The position numbers and the translations under genes are program-made. Of a DNA stretch of 23,916 nt, positions 1-6,951 are shown piece by piece. Source of the DNA: a virus. The stretch is taken from the IMG/VR virus record IMGVR_UViG_3300037502_001575, positions 1 through 23,916 of that record; one strand, given 5' to 3'. The notes under the pieces were generated by a model. It had not been told where the DNA came from. It made no database searches and was given only the letters and a program-made list of their open reading frames with translations. The first letter of the stretch is position 1. Each line of letters begins with the position of its first letter.

Positions 1-1
1 G

Positions 2-451
2 TCGCTGGCCGTGGCAGCGCAAATCCTACGCCATCGCTCGTTCACGTTCCAGCAGCTATCCCGACGTTATAACGGGGATTTGCCGTTATTCGAGCTGGTA
101 CACCTGCGCAAGCAGGCCGAAAAGAACCGCCAAAGCAGCACAGAACCGATTGTTGACGAAAATCTTGCAGAAATGATTGACGCACACTTGGATCGTAGTC
201 TGTTGATATATGCGCTACTTCAGGCGCACGGCGTGGCGCGTGAGTGCGCGCGCATGGTGTTGCCACAGGCCACGTCTACCACGCTGTACATGACGGGCAA
301 TTGCCGCAGTTGGATTCATTACCTCCAACAGCGTACGCAACCGGATACGCAGCTAGAGCACCGCATGGTGGCGATAGCGGCACGTGAGATATTCGACGTT
401 CAATTTCCCACCGTGGCAGCGGCATTGGAGGCAACACATGCGAAGAGCTAA
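2..451 (+). CDS. thyX: Flavin-dependent thymidylate synthase ThyX, 5' end cut off by window
   Basis: The reading frame is open to the left edge, so this is the C-terminal part (149 residues) of a gene that starts outside the window. Directly visible is the ThyX signature RHRxxxxxxxS (RHRSFTFQQLS) followed by RRY, the FAD/dUMP-binding motif that defines the family. Further on, the TGNCRSWIHYLQQRT stretch and the EHRMVAIAARE helix match the conserved C-terminal core, where an Arg contacts dUMP. ThyX methylates dUMP to dTMP using methylenetetrahydrofolate and reduced flavin, supplying thymidylate for phage DNA synthesis. Phages often carry it. A GTG at 11 could be mistaken for a start, but it would remove the helix before the RHR motif. 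The stop overlaps the following nuclease gene by 14 nt, so the two are co-transcribed. Confidence 0.93.
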   Translation, partial: SLAVAAQILRHRSFTFQQLSRRYNGDLPLFELVHLRKQAEKNRQSSTEPIVDENLAEMIDAHLDRSLLIYALLQAHGVARECARMVLPQATSTTLYMTGNCRSWIHYLQQRTQPDTQLEHRMVAIAAREIFDVQFPTVAAALEATHAKS

Positions 452-740
452 GGCAGACGCGAACCAGGCGCGCATCGTGGGCGCGCTGCGGCAGGCGGGC
501 TGTCGTGTGCAGCACCTACACACCATCGGGCGCGGCTGTCCAGACTTGCTGGTGTTGCACCGTGGCCTACTGATTTTGGTAGAGGTGAAAGACGGGGACA
601 AATCGCCAAGCGCGCAGCGTCTCACGCCAGACGAAATGCAATGGCATACCGAGTGGCAGGAGGCTCCGCTGTACATCCTGCGACGTGTTGAGGATATACC
701 GGCCATGTTGGAACAGGTGCAAAAGGACTGGCAACTATGA
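438..740 (+). CDS. VRR-NUC-type (PD-(D/E)XK) nuclease
   Basis: A 100-residue protein. The ATG at 438 is chosen over an upstream in-frame ATG at 384 because GGAGG lies at 427-431, six bases before it, and the upstream start would overlap ThyX much further. A compact nuclease core is visible: GRGCPDLLVL (catalytic Asp about 36), a beta strand ending in EVK (Glu49, Lys51), then Gln60 and a W-containing helix. This is the arrangement of VRR-NUC domains, small stand-alone nucleases frequent in phages and related to Holliday-junction resolvases. It probably processes branched or concatemeric phage DNA; the exact substrate is inference. Its stop codon overlaps the next ATG (ATGA at 737-740). Its last codons (DIPAMLE) are duplicated at the end of the next gene. 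Confidence 0.85.
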   Translation: MRRAKADANQARIVGALRQAGCRVQHLHTIGRGCPDLLVLHRGLLILVEVKDGDKSPSAQRLTPDEMQWHTEWQEAPLYILRRVEDIPAMLEQVQKDWQL

Positions 741-899
741 GCAATCAAGCGTCAACATATGACGGGCTAAAAACCGCTGCTGAGCTTCAACGTATGCAGC
801 GGGAATGGGAACGCAGTCTGAGCGACATAGCGACAGCCGCGCCATATACCGCGCTTGTCGTTGACGTGACGTATGTGGATATACCGGCCATGTTGGAAC
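692..899 (+). repeat. 23-bp direct repeat bracketing a small gene
   Basis: The 23 bases at 692-714 recur exactly at 877-899 (both start GGATATACCGGCC). The similarity resumes after a diverged middle: the next gene starts at 737 and 921 share 17 of 18 bases. Each copy therefore spans the 3' end of one gene and the start of the next, about 60 bp in all. The offset is 185 nt. It reads as a duplicated gene junction flanking the 67-residue gene. Confidence 0.9.
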
Positions 900-940
900 G
901 TTGTCACAAGGAGAACAACCATGAGCAAACAAGCGTCTGA
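737..940 (+). CDS. Small hypothetical protein (67 aa), tail duplicated from upstream gene
   Basis: Start overlaps the upstream stop as ATGA; AAGGA about 10 bases upstream may serve as ribosome binding site. I do not recognise a family. The protein is hydrophilic and probably helical in its first half (ELQRMQREWERSL), followed by a short hydrophobic strand, then DIPAMLE, which is identical to the end of the upstream nuclease. It begins MSNQAS, close to MSKQAS of the following gene, whose start it overlaps by 20 nt. The pattern suggests the gene was created or bounded by duplication of its neighbour's junction sequence. It could be a real peptide or a by-product of that duplication. Confidence 0.5.
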   Translation: MSNQASTYDGLKTAAELQRMQREWERSLSDIATAAPYTALVVDVTYVDIPAMLERCHKENNHEQTSV

Positions 941-1121
941 ATGGTTCGTGTACGATAATCGCCTGTACGAAGGCGCAATGAGCTACGACGATAGCGCGCT
1001 GTCAGACGTGGCGCGCATTGTGGACATTTTGAGCCGCGGCAAATCGGCGCGCGTGGTGGAAGAGCGCGCTGTTCGTGAGGCTGTGCGCGCTGAGCTACGA
1101 AAGCACGGGGTGTTGGCATGA
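921..1121 (+). CDS. Small hypothetical protein (66 aa)
   Basis: The ATG at 921 is preceded by AAGGAG at 908-913 with 7-base spacing, which decides this start over an in-frame ATG at 873. No family is recognised. It opens with an aromatic segment (EWFVYDNRLYEGAMSYDD) and ends in a highly charged helix rich in Arg, Glu and Val that looks amphipathic. It contains no Cys or membrane segment. The stop overlaps the methyltransferase start as ATGA (1118-1121), so translation is probably coupled to that gene. An accessory role next to the methyltransferase is only positional guesswork. Confidence 0.6.
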   Translation: MSKQASEWFVYDNRLYEGAMSYDDSALSDVARIVDILSRGKSARVVEERAVREAVRAELRKHGVLA

Positions 1122-2101
1122 AAGCACCATTCCCGTGGTTCGGCGGCAAACGCAAAGTTGCGCCGATTGTCTGGCAGGCACTAGGCGACGTGGCAAACTA
1201 TGCAGAGCCATTTGCGGGCAGTCTAGCGGTACTGTTGGAGCGGCCATCTGAGCATACAGGATACCTGGAAACGGTGAACGACGCCGACCAGTACATAGCC
1301 AACTTTTGGCGGGCGTTGGCCGCAGACTCTGAGAAAGTCGCGCATTATGCCGACTGGCCTGTTAACGAGGCGGATTTGTTCAGCCGCCATCTGTGGCTAG
1401 TGAATCACGGGAAAGCGGCTATGCAAAAGGGCATGGCCGCAGACCCTGACTGGTACGACGCCAAGATCGCGGGCTGGTGGGTGTGGGGCATTAGTATTTG
1501 GATTGGTAATGGCTGGTGTAGTGGTAGAGGCGCGCACACCTACGAAAGCATCGGGGCTGATACTGACGAACTAGATGCGGGCGTTTGGAGTCAACTACCG
1601 CATCTGGGCAGCAACAGGGGTGTTCACCGTGCGACGTTGGCGGGTGGGCTGTATGACTACATGCACGAACTAGCGGCGCGCCTGCGACGGGTACGGGTTG
1701 TCTGTGGGGACTGGTCGCGCGTGGTGACAAATGGCGCGTTGTTTTATGGTTCCACTGTTGGTGTTTTTCTTGACCCACCATACAGTGACGCGGCAGAACG
1801 TGATTCTACGCTATACAGCGTGGACAGTCTGAGCGTGGCGCATGACGTGCGCGAGTGGTGCATCGCCAACGGCGACAATCCAAGATACCGCATCGTGCTG
1901 GCAGGCTATGAAGATGAACACGCCGCACACATGCCAGACGGCTGGCGCATGGTAGCTTGGAAAGCACAAGGTGGCTATAGCAACCCCAATAAAACACGCG
2001 AAAACGTCAACCGACACAAGGAGCGGCTGTGGTTCTCTCCGCATTGTCTGGGCAATGAGAGCGCAGTTAGCGGCGGGCTATTCGATGGAGGTGGCGCATG
2101 A
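1118..2101 (+). CDS. dam: DNA N6-adenine methyltransferase, D12 class (Dam-like)
   Basis: A 327-residue protein with the D12-class motif order: PFPWFGGKRKVA at the N-terminus (AdoMet/target contact), YAEPFAGSLAVLL at 28-40 (motif I, AdoMet binding) and FLDPPYSDA with catalytic DPPY at 219-222 (motif IV). It transfers a methyl group from AdoMet to N6 of adenine in DNA. The target may be GATC as for Dam, but the recognition domain cannot be read from sequence alone. Length is somewhat above the roughly 270-280 residues of Dam, with extra residues in the Trp-rich region 110-135. No restriction partner lies next to it, so it is best read as an orphan phage methylase protecting phage DNA or altering regulation. 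It is coupled to both neighbours by ATGA overlaps. Confidence 0.93.
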   Translation: MKAPFPWFGGKRKVAPIVWQALGDVANYAEPFAGSLAVLLERPSEHTGYLETVNDADQYIANFWRALAADSEKVAHYADWPVNEADLFSRHLWLVNHGKAAMQKGMAADPDWYDAKIAGWWVWGISIWIGNGWCSGRGAHTYESIGADTDELDAGVWSQLPHLGSNRGVHRATLAGGLYDYMHELAARLRRVRVVCGDWSRVVTNGALFYGSTVGVFLDPPYSDAAERDSTLYSVDSLSVAHDVREWCIANGDNPRYRIVLAGYEDEHAAHMPDGWRMVAWKAQGGYSNPNKTRENVNRHKERLWFSPHCLGNESAVSGGLFDGGGA

Positions 2102-2271
2102 TGTTTGAGATTCTGCTAATCCTGGCAGCCGTCATCATCTTCATGCTGGCCTGGGCGTCCTATCGTCTAGGCCAGCTGTACTACGACGAAGCGCGCCGCG
2201 CCGACTACTGGGAGCGCGAATGTCGCTGGGAACGTGAGTGCCGAAAGTTAATGGAGAATCGCCATGAGTGA
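2098..2271 (+). CDS. Small membrane peptide (57 aa), one TM plus charged tail
   Basis: Starts ATG ATG at 2098, overlapping the methyltransferase stop, and its stop lies inside the next gene. Residues 4-20 are strongly hydrophobic (ILLILAAVIIFMLAWA) and form one membrane segment near the N-terminus. They are followed by a Tyr/Arg/Glu-rich helix containing a near-repeat WEREC-RWEREC. The topology (N-terminal anchor, charged helical tail) resembles small phage membrane proteins such as spanin-like or antiholin-like peptides. It sits just upstream of the lysis region, but no motif fixes the function. The two Cys spaced by seven residues could allow disulfide-linked dimers. Confidence 0.65.
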   Translation: MMFEILLILAAVIIFMLAWASYRLGQLYYDEARRADYWERECRWERECRKLMENRHE

Positions 2272-2515
2272 GGAACGCGCACCGTACCTCGACGACGCGC
2301 CGGACACCGTTACGTTGCGCGTGGCGCGTATCGTCTGGCTAATGGCCCAGGGCCGTTGGCTGACTACCATCGAAATCGCACACCTGACGAATCTGCCATA
2401 TGGAGCCGCACACGCCATGATGGAACGCCTGACAGCGTCTGAGCATGTGCCGGTGACATCCAGGCCCACCGGCATCGGGCGATTGTTGGAGTGGGGCATC
2501 TACCTGGATATCTAA
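2264..2515 (+). CDS. Small helix-turn-helix DNA-binding protein
   Basis: An 83-residue protein starting at ATG 2264 after GGAG at 2253-2256 and overlapping the preceding gene by 8 nt. After an acidic N-terminus, residues about 17-58 form a winged-helix-like pattern: a helix (TLRVARIVWLMAQGRW), then LTTIEIAHLTNLPYGAAHAMMERL with the Ala/Leu/Asn spacing of a helix-turn-helix, then a Thr/Arg/Pro segment that could be a wing. It is probably a transcriptional regulator. It is the last gene before the gap that carries a candidate promoter for the lysis/structural genes, so control of that promoter is a reasonable but unproven guess. It could also act as an accessory to DNA packaging. Confidence 0.65.
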   Translation: MSEERAPYLDDAPDTVTLRVARIVWLMAQGRWLTTIEIAHLTNLPYGAAHAMMERLTASEHVPVTSRPTGIGRLLEWGIYLDI

Positions 2516-2580
2516 ATCCATACCCTACAGATTTGATAGTGCTATGCTTTTTATAGCGACAACGATTTCATGGAGGCAGA
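2516..2580 (+). promoter_or_regulatory. AT-richer gap with possible extended -10 promoter and strong RBS
   Basis: This 65-bp gap is clearly richer in A/T than the rest of the window. It contains TGCTATGCT at 2540-2548, which fits an extended -10 (TGN plus TATGCT), without a convincing -35 at 17 bp. GCTAT (2541-2545) and ATAGC (2553-2557) can pair around a T-rich loop. GGAGG at 2572-2576 sits four bases before the endolysin ATG. It may be the late-gene promoter, but host sigma preferences are unknown, so this is tentative. Confidence 0.3.
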
Positions 2581-3966
2581 ATGAATCAGCACGTACTAGG
2601 CGTCTATTGGGCTCCAGGCCACATGCGACAATCAGATATGGATTACATGGCGCATCTCCAACCGCCTGCTATCCGCATTCTAGAACCGGATTCGTCGCTC
2701 ATGACACGGGCGCACCTTCTTGCGGGCCGTGCGCTGCTGTTGCCGCGCGACTGGGCATTGTCTGAGCAACATGACGATGTGCGACGCGATCCAGTCGGTA
2801 CGGGCATCCGCCATGCGCAGGACTGGCGCGGCAAAATCAACGCGTGGCGCGCAGCTGGTATGAACGTGCCGGACAGTCAAATCGTGGTTGTCGGCATCAA
2901 TGAGCCGAAGGTGTGGGAGATGCGCGACGAGGCCATCGCCTACAATGTCGCGTTTTTGGACGAATGCACCAAACAGCGGCTGCGGGCGTGTGCGCTGAAT
3001 CTGAGCGTGGGTTGGCCTGCGAACACAGGACACGACACGCCGCCGGACTGGACACCGTATGAGCCGGTGCGCGACGCCATCAAGCGCGGGCAGCATTTTC
3101 TGTGCGTACATGAATACTGGTATCGCAGCGGGCCACAGGACGGCGCGCTGTGGTGGGCGTGGCGCATCAATCGCTGTCCGTGGGACGTGCCGATTATCAT
3201 CGGTGAGACTGGCGTAGACAACTACGTTGACGATACCCGTTGGAACAACGAAGGCAAGCCGCCGCGGGGCTGGCATGGCAACATGACGCCGCGCGCCTAC
3301 GCCGAGATGGTACTGCGCTATGCGCGTGGCCTCGATAAACGCGTGGTTGCCATTCTGCCATTCCTCACCGACTATCGGGCGCGTGAGTGGCAGTCATTTG
3401 ATACAGCCGACGCGCACGCCGATTTGCTGGCGTTGGCAAGCACAATGGTTCCACAGTCGCAGCCTCCCCAGCAGCACACGGTTCATATTCCGGTGATTAC
3501 CGCACCGACTGAGCCACAGCCGAATAACGACTGGACACGGGCGCGTGCATTTGTGGCGCGTTGGGAGGGCGGATTTGTCAACAATCCCGCCGACCCAGGC
3601 GGGGCCACCAACATGGGCATCACGATTAGCACGCTCAAGGCGTGGCGCGCATCGAAGGGTATGCCCGCGCCAACTGTGGAGGATGTGCGTAACCTCACCA
3701 CAGCCGAGGCCGACGCTATCTACCACGCGTGGTACTGGCAGGCCAGTGGCGCCGACAAATTACCGTGGCCGTTGTCGCTGATTGTGTTTGATACGGCGGT
3801 ATTGCATGGCACGGCCATCGCTCGCCAGTGGCATAGCGAGACAGGCGGCAACGCAACGGATTACCTCGCCAAGCGGCTGGCTTCCTACACGCGCATGGGA
3901 CATTGGAAACATTTCGGGGCGGGCTGGGTGCGACGCGTGGCGGATTTGCTCGATATGTTAGCATAA
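2581..3966 (+). CDS. Two-domain endolysin: clan-A-like glycoside hydrolase barrel plus GH108 muramidase
   Basis: A 461-residue protein with two separate catalytic domains. Residues 1-290 read as a TIM barrel of glycoside hydrolase clan A type: GINEPKVW places the acid/base Glu108 in an NEP motif after one strand, and PIIIGETG places the nucleophile Glu209 at a later strand. A Pro/Gln-rich linker (about 291-315) follows. Residues 318-461 match the GH108 lysozyme family: ARWEGGFVNNPADPGGATNMGIT with catalytic Glu329, then IVFDTAVLHG. GH108 enzymes cut the MurNAc-GlcNAc bond of peptidoglycan. The substrate of the first domain is unknown: cell-wall polysaccharide, capsule or peptidoglycan. There is no signal peptide, so export would need the holin. 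It starts a new block after the 2516-2580 gap with a strong ribosome binding site. Confidence 0.88.
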   Translation: MNQHVLGVYWAPGHMRQSDMDYMAHLQPPAIRILEPDSSLMTRAHLLAGRALLLPRDWALSEQHDDVRRDPVGTGIRHAQDWRGKINAWRAAGMNVPDSQIVVVGINEPKVWEMRDEAIAYNVAFLDECTKQRLRACALNLSVGWPANTGHDTPPDWTPYEPVRDAIKRGQHFLCVHEYWYRSGPQDGALWWAWRINRCPWDVPIIIGETGVDNYVDDTRWNNEGKPPRGWHGNMTPRAYAEMVLRYARGLDKRVVAILPFLTDYRAREWQSFDTADAHADLLALASTMVPQSQPPQQHTVHIPVITAPTEPQPNNDWTRARAFVARWEGGFVNNPADPGGATNMGITISTLKAWRASKGMPAPTVEDVRNLTTAEADAIYHAWYWQASGADKLPWPLSLIVFDTAVLHGTAIARQWHSETGGNATDYLAKRLASYTRMGHWKHFGAGWVRRVADLLDMLA

Positions 3967-3976
3967 CGGAGGCATC

Positions 3977-4822
3977 ATGCCGTACACGGTGGAACGGACT
4001 TCCGACAACGCCATCGCGTTACGACATTCGACGGTATCAGTAGACTGGCAGCAGCCGTACCTGCTGATTTCCGACGTTCACTGGGACAATCCGCATTGTG
4101 ATCGTGCGCTGCTGAAGGAACACTTGGACGAAGCCGTCAAGCGTGAGGCGGGCATCCTGGTGTTTGGCGATTTTTTTTGTGCCATGCAAGGCAAGTACGA
4201 CAAGCGCGCCGACAAAAGCGCGCTTAGGCCAGAACATCAGGCCACCAACTACCTGGACGCGCTGGTTGACACGGCGGCGACGTGGTTGGAGCCGTACCGC
4301 GAAAACATCGTCATGTTGGCCGACGGCAATCATGAGACGGCCATCCGCAAGCACCTGGAGACGGATTTACTAGAACGTCTGTGCCAAAAGCTGAACGTGT
4401 TGCACATGGGATACAGCGGCTATGTACGGTTCCTGTTCGAGCAATCTGGCGGCAGTAGGCGCATCTCCAAGACGCTGTACTGGCATCATGGCAGCGGAGG
4501 CGGTGGGCCAGTGACAAAAGGCGTTATTCAACACGCGCGACGAGCGGCGTCTGTGGAGGCTGACATTTACGTCACAGGCCACATCCACGAGGCGTGGCAG
4601 TTGGAAAATCCGGTTATGCGGCTGTCGGCTAACGGCATTGAGCGCATTGATCAGCAGCATCACGTTCAGTGTGCGACGTACAAACAGGAATACACACCCG
4701 GCGGCGGCTTCCATGTGGAGCGGGGCAGGCCGCCCAAGCCGTTGGGCGGTTGGTGGTTGACGTGGCAGTTGCGAGCTGCGCGTGTTCGTGACATCCGGGC
4801 GCGCTTTCATCGTGCAGATTAG
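3977..4822 (+). CDS. Calcineurin-like metallophosphoesterase
   Basis: A 281-residue protein with the metallophosphoesterase motifs in order: SDVH (Asp33, His35), GD (Gly64-Asp65), GNHE (118-120), a Tyr-Trp-His-His strand (170-171) and GHIH (201-204). These residues bind two metal ions and cleave phosphoesters. The second motif reads GDFFC where many members have GDxxD, and it is encoded over a run of eight T. The C-terminus is basic (RAARVRDIRARFHRA). Phage members are usually of unknown substrate and may act on nucleic acid ends or nucleotides. It lies between endolysin and the membrane proteins, with GGAGG at 3968-3972 before the ATG. The reading frame is intact across the T run, because metal motifs on both sides are in frame. 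Confidence 0.88.
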   Translation: MPYTVERTSDNAIALRHSTVSVDWQQPYLLISDVHWDNPHCDRALLKEHLDEAVKREAGILVFGDFFCAMQGKYDKRADKSALRPEHQATNYLDALVDTAATWLEPYRENIVMLADGNHETAIRKHLETDLLERLCQKLNVLHMGYSGYVRFLFEQSGGSRRISKTLYWHHGSGGGGPVTKGVIQHARRAASVEADIYVTGHIHEAWQLENPVMRLSANGIERIDQQHHVQCATYKQEYTPGGGFHVERGRPPKPLGGWWLTWQLRAARVRDIRARFHRAD

Positions 4823-4833
4823 AAACGACGCGT

Positions 4834-5112
4834 ATGGATACTCACCACGATTCGCTGGCAGAAATCGAAAAGCGATTGTCCTCTGTCGAGACTATTGTGT
4901 TCGGTAGTGAAAAGCTGCGACTGCCTGGTTTGTCCAGTCAAATTGAGGAATTGTCTACAGAGATTGCGCGCCTCAATGAGACTATGCAGACGTTGGAGCG
5001 GTGGCAATCAACCGTGGTGATATATCTGCGAATTGGGCTGGGGTTAATGGGTGTGTTGGGTGTAAACGGATTGCGGGAAATCGGCACGGCGTTACTCGCT
5101 GCGCTATCATAG
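4834..5112 (+). CDS. Coiled-coil membrane protein, XhlA-like topology (putative lysis accessory)
   Basis: A 92-residue protein. Residues 5-56 form a heptad-rich coiled coil (SLAEIEKRL, IEELSTEIARLNETMQTLE), followed by a C-terminal hydrophobic segment about 58-80 (VVIYLRIGLGLMGVLGV) and a short amphipathic end. This order is that of XhlA-type phage proteins, which are membrane-associated lysis partners encoded next to a holin. The gene is immediately followed by a holin candidate, supporting that reading. Sequence identity to XhlA itself is not obvious, so the assignment rests on topology and position. No good Shine-Dalgarno is seen before ATG 4834; it probably depends on coupling from the upstream gene, 11 bp away. 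Confidence 0.6.
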   Translation: MDTHHDSLAEIEKRLSSVETIVFGSEKLRLPGLSSQIEELSTEIARLNETMQTLERWQSTVVIYLRIGLGLMGVLGVNGLREIGTALLAALS

Positions 5113-5122
5113 GAGACAAGAC

Positions 5123-5353
5123 GTGGAAAAAATTCATTGGGTGCTTCAATCGCGCAAATTCTGGGCAGCGGTGATTAGTCTGTTGACTGCGCTGGGTGTG
5201 TTGAATTGGAGCGACGCGCAGCAGGCCGAAACCGTCGCGATGCTTGCGGCGGGCATCGGGGCGGCGTACTCGCTGGCCGTGGCAATCGAGGATGGCTTGA
5301 CTGCGAACTCGGTGGCGCGTTGGTTCCGCGTCGATATGGATGAGGAAGAATAA
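5123..5353 (+). CDS. Putative holin (two membrane segments)
   Basis: A 76-residue protein starting at GTG 5123, supported by AGGAG at 5111-5115 with 7-base spacing. Hydrophobic segments lie at about 13-28 (FWAAVISLLTALGVL) and 37-56 (TVAMLAAGIGAAYSLAVAI), joined by a short polar turn. The C-terminus is acidic (DMDEEE). Two membrane segments and a charged tail fit small class II or III holins, which open the inner membrane so that the endolysin can reach the wall. Size and position after the coiled-coil membrane protein agree, and the pair lies downstream of an endolysin without a signal peptide. Holins diverge widely, so the call rests on topology and neighbourhood. Confidence 0.7.
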   Translation: MEKIHWVLQSRKFWAAVISLLTALGVLNWSDAQQAETVAMLAAGIGAAYSLAVAIEDGLTANSVARWFRVDMDEEE

Positions 5354-5362
5354 CAGGGCGTT

Positions 5363-5767
5363 ATGAGATCGCAGACACGCGCCGTTAAATCGCATGACCG
5401 CAAGCTCAAGGCTTTGGAGCTACGCAAGGCGGGCTACGATTACCGGCGCATCGGGGAAACGCTGGGGTGCAGCGTGACACAGGCGCACCGTGACGTAGCG
5501 GCTGCGCTCAAATTGACGTTGCAAGAACCGGCAGACGACGTGCGCGCGTTGGAAGTGGAACGGCTAGACAACATGCTGCGCGCCTTGTGGCGTGACGTGA
5601 GCGCGGGCAATCACGGCGCAATTGATCGCGCCCTGCGCGTCATGGAACGGCGCGCCAAGCTGCTCGGCCTGGACGCGCCGACGCGCACCGAGACAACCGG
5701 AGCCAACGGCGCACCCGTACGCACGGACATTGTTATTCGCTATGCAGACGACGCTGACGCTACCTAA
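5363..5767 (+). CDS. terS: Terminase small subunit
   Basis: A 134-residue protein just upstream of, and overlapping by 26 nt, the large terminase gene. The N-terminal half carries a helix-turn-helix: KALELRKAGYDYRRIGETLG followed by SVTQAHRDVAAAL, typical of small terminases that recognise the packaging site. The middle is helical and Arg-rich (VERLDNMLRALWRDV, AIDRALRVMERRAKLLGL), as expected for the oligomerisation region, and the end is a flexible Thr/Ala segment. It would form a ring that binds concatemeric phage DNA and hands it to the large subunit. The ribosome binding site is weak. The assignment rests on the helix-turn-helix, size and position. Confidence 0.8.
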   Translation: MRSQTRAVKSHDRKLKALELRKAGYDYRRIGETLGCSVTQAHRDVAAALKLTLQEPADDVRALEVERLDNMLRALWRDVSAGNHGAIDRALRVMERRAKLLGLDAPTRTETTGANGAPVRTDIVIRYADDADAT

Positions 5768-6938
5768 GCCGCTGGCGTGGCAGCAGCAGGTAGTGCGCGA
5801 GGCTGCGCGCTTCAATGTTGTCAACGTCGGCCGGCGGGCGGGCAAAACAATTCTCGGCCAGAACAGGTGTGCCACACCGGAAACGCTATCCAAACCTGTA
5901 GCGTGGTTCAGCCCGACGTATAAAATGTTACTTGAAGTGTGGCGCGATATGATGCGGCTGTTGGCTCCGATAACAACACGGCGCAGCGGACAAGATCACA
6001 GGCTTGAGCTAATCACCGGCGGCCTGGTGGAATTTTGGAGCCTGGACAATCCCGACGTAGCACGCGGGCGCAAGTACCGGCGGGTGATTGTAGACGAAGC
6101 GGCTATGGTATCCAACCTAATTGACGTGTGGCAGTACACACTTCGCCCGACGTTGGCCGACTTTGGCGGCGATGCTTGGTTCCTGTCTACGCCGCGTGGC
6201 CGCAACGGATTCTGGCAAATGTACCAGTGGGGCCAAGACGCAGCGCAGCCGGACTGGCGTAGCTGGCAAATGCCTTCCACCGTCGGTGTACTGGCGCAGT
6301 CTGAGATTGACGAAATGCGGCGCGCCATGCCAGAACGTGTGTTCCGGCAGGAAATACTAGCCGAGTTCCTAGATGACGGCGGCGGGGTGTTCCGGCGTGT
6401 CAGTGAGGCTGCGACGGCTACAGCATTAGAGCGTGGCGAGGCGGGCGGGCAGTACGTTATCGGTGTGGATTGGGGCAAACTGAATGACTGGACAGTCGTC
6501 ACCGTGCTAGACGCTGATTCCAGGCGCATGGTGTACTTGGACAGGTTCAACCAAATTGATTACGCCGTGCAGCTTGGCCGATTGCAGGCAGTGTGCCAAA
6601 GGTTTGCTCCCTATGCGTTGGTAGTGGAGCGCAACAGCATCGGGGAGCCGCTGATTGAACAGTTGCAGCGGCTTGGTTTGCCGGTAGTGCCGTTCCAGAC
6701 AACCAACGCAACGAAGGCGCAGATTATTGACGCGTTGGCATTGGCGTTTGAGCAAGGCGCGCTATCTATCCTGCCTGAGCCGGTGTTACTTGGAGAGCTA
6801 ATGGCGTACGAAATGGAGCGCACCGGCACGGGGCTACTGCGCTATGGTGCGCCGGACGGCGGGCATGACGACTGTGTAATGTCACTGGCGTTGGCATGGT
6901 ATCAAATCGCTGGCAACCAAACGTGGCTGCTGGCATAG
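5742..6938 (+). CDS. terL: Terminase large subunit (packaging ATPase and nuclease)
   Basis: Start is set at ATG 5742 (398 residues), because upstream codons in this frame lie inside the small subunit gene and read as low-complexity Arg/Pro. ATPase domain: Walker A GRRAGKT at 30-36, Walker B VIVDEA at 115-120, coupling motif LSTPRG at 148-153. RNase H-like nuclease: GVDWGKLNDWT (Asp243), VVERN (Glu296) and GGHDD (Asp376/377), which bind metal. The protein drives DNA into the prohead and cuts concatemers. It is shorter than many large terminases (commonly 420-550 residues) but has all the catalytic motifs. The start lacks a clear ribosome binding site and probably depends on translational coupling with the small subunit. 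Confidence 0.96.
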   Translation: MQTTLTLPKPLAWQQQVVREAARFNVVNVGRRAGKTILGQNRCATPETLSKPVAWFSPTYKMLLEVWRDMMRLLAPITTRRSGQDHRLELITGGLVEFWSLDNPDVARGRKYRRVIVDEAAMVSNLIDVWQYTLRPTLADFGGDAWFLSTPRGRNGFWQMYQWGQDAAQPDWRSWQMPSTVGVLAQSEIDEMRRAMPERVFRQEILAEFLDDGGGVFRRVSEAATATALERGEAGGQYVIGVDWGKLNDWTVVTVLDADSRRMVYLDRFNQIDYAVQLGRLQAVCQRFAPYALVVERNSIGEPLIEQLQRLGLPVVPFQTTNATKAQIIDALALAFEQGALSILPEPVLLGELMAYEMERTGTGLLRYGAPDGGHDDCVMSLALAWYQIAGNQTWLLA

Positions 6939-6951
6939 GAGAAAGAACGAA

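Noticed and set aside
2541-2557. Stem in the 2516-2580 gap as an intrinsic terminator
   Set aside because: Only five A/T-rich pairs and no T run after the stem; the T run is in the loop.
4171-4178. Run of eight T in the phosphoesterase gene as a possible frameshift or sequencing error
   Set aside because: Metal-binding motifs before (SDVH) and after (GNHE, GHIH) are in the same frame, so the frame is correct as given.
5622-5741. N-terminal extension of the large terminase
   Set aside because: Residues encoded here are an out-of-frame reading of the small terminase; the ATPase motifs follow normally from ATG 5742.
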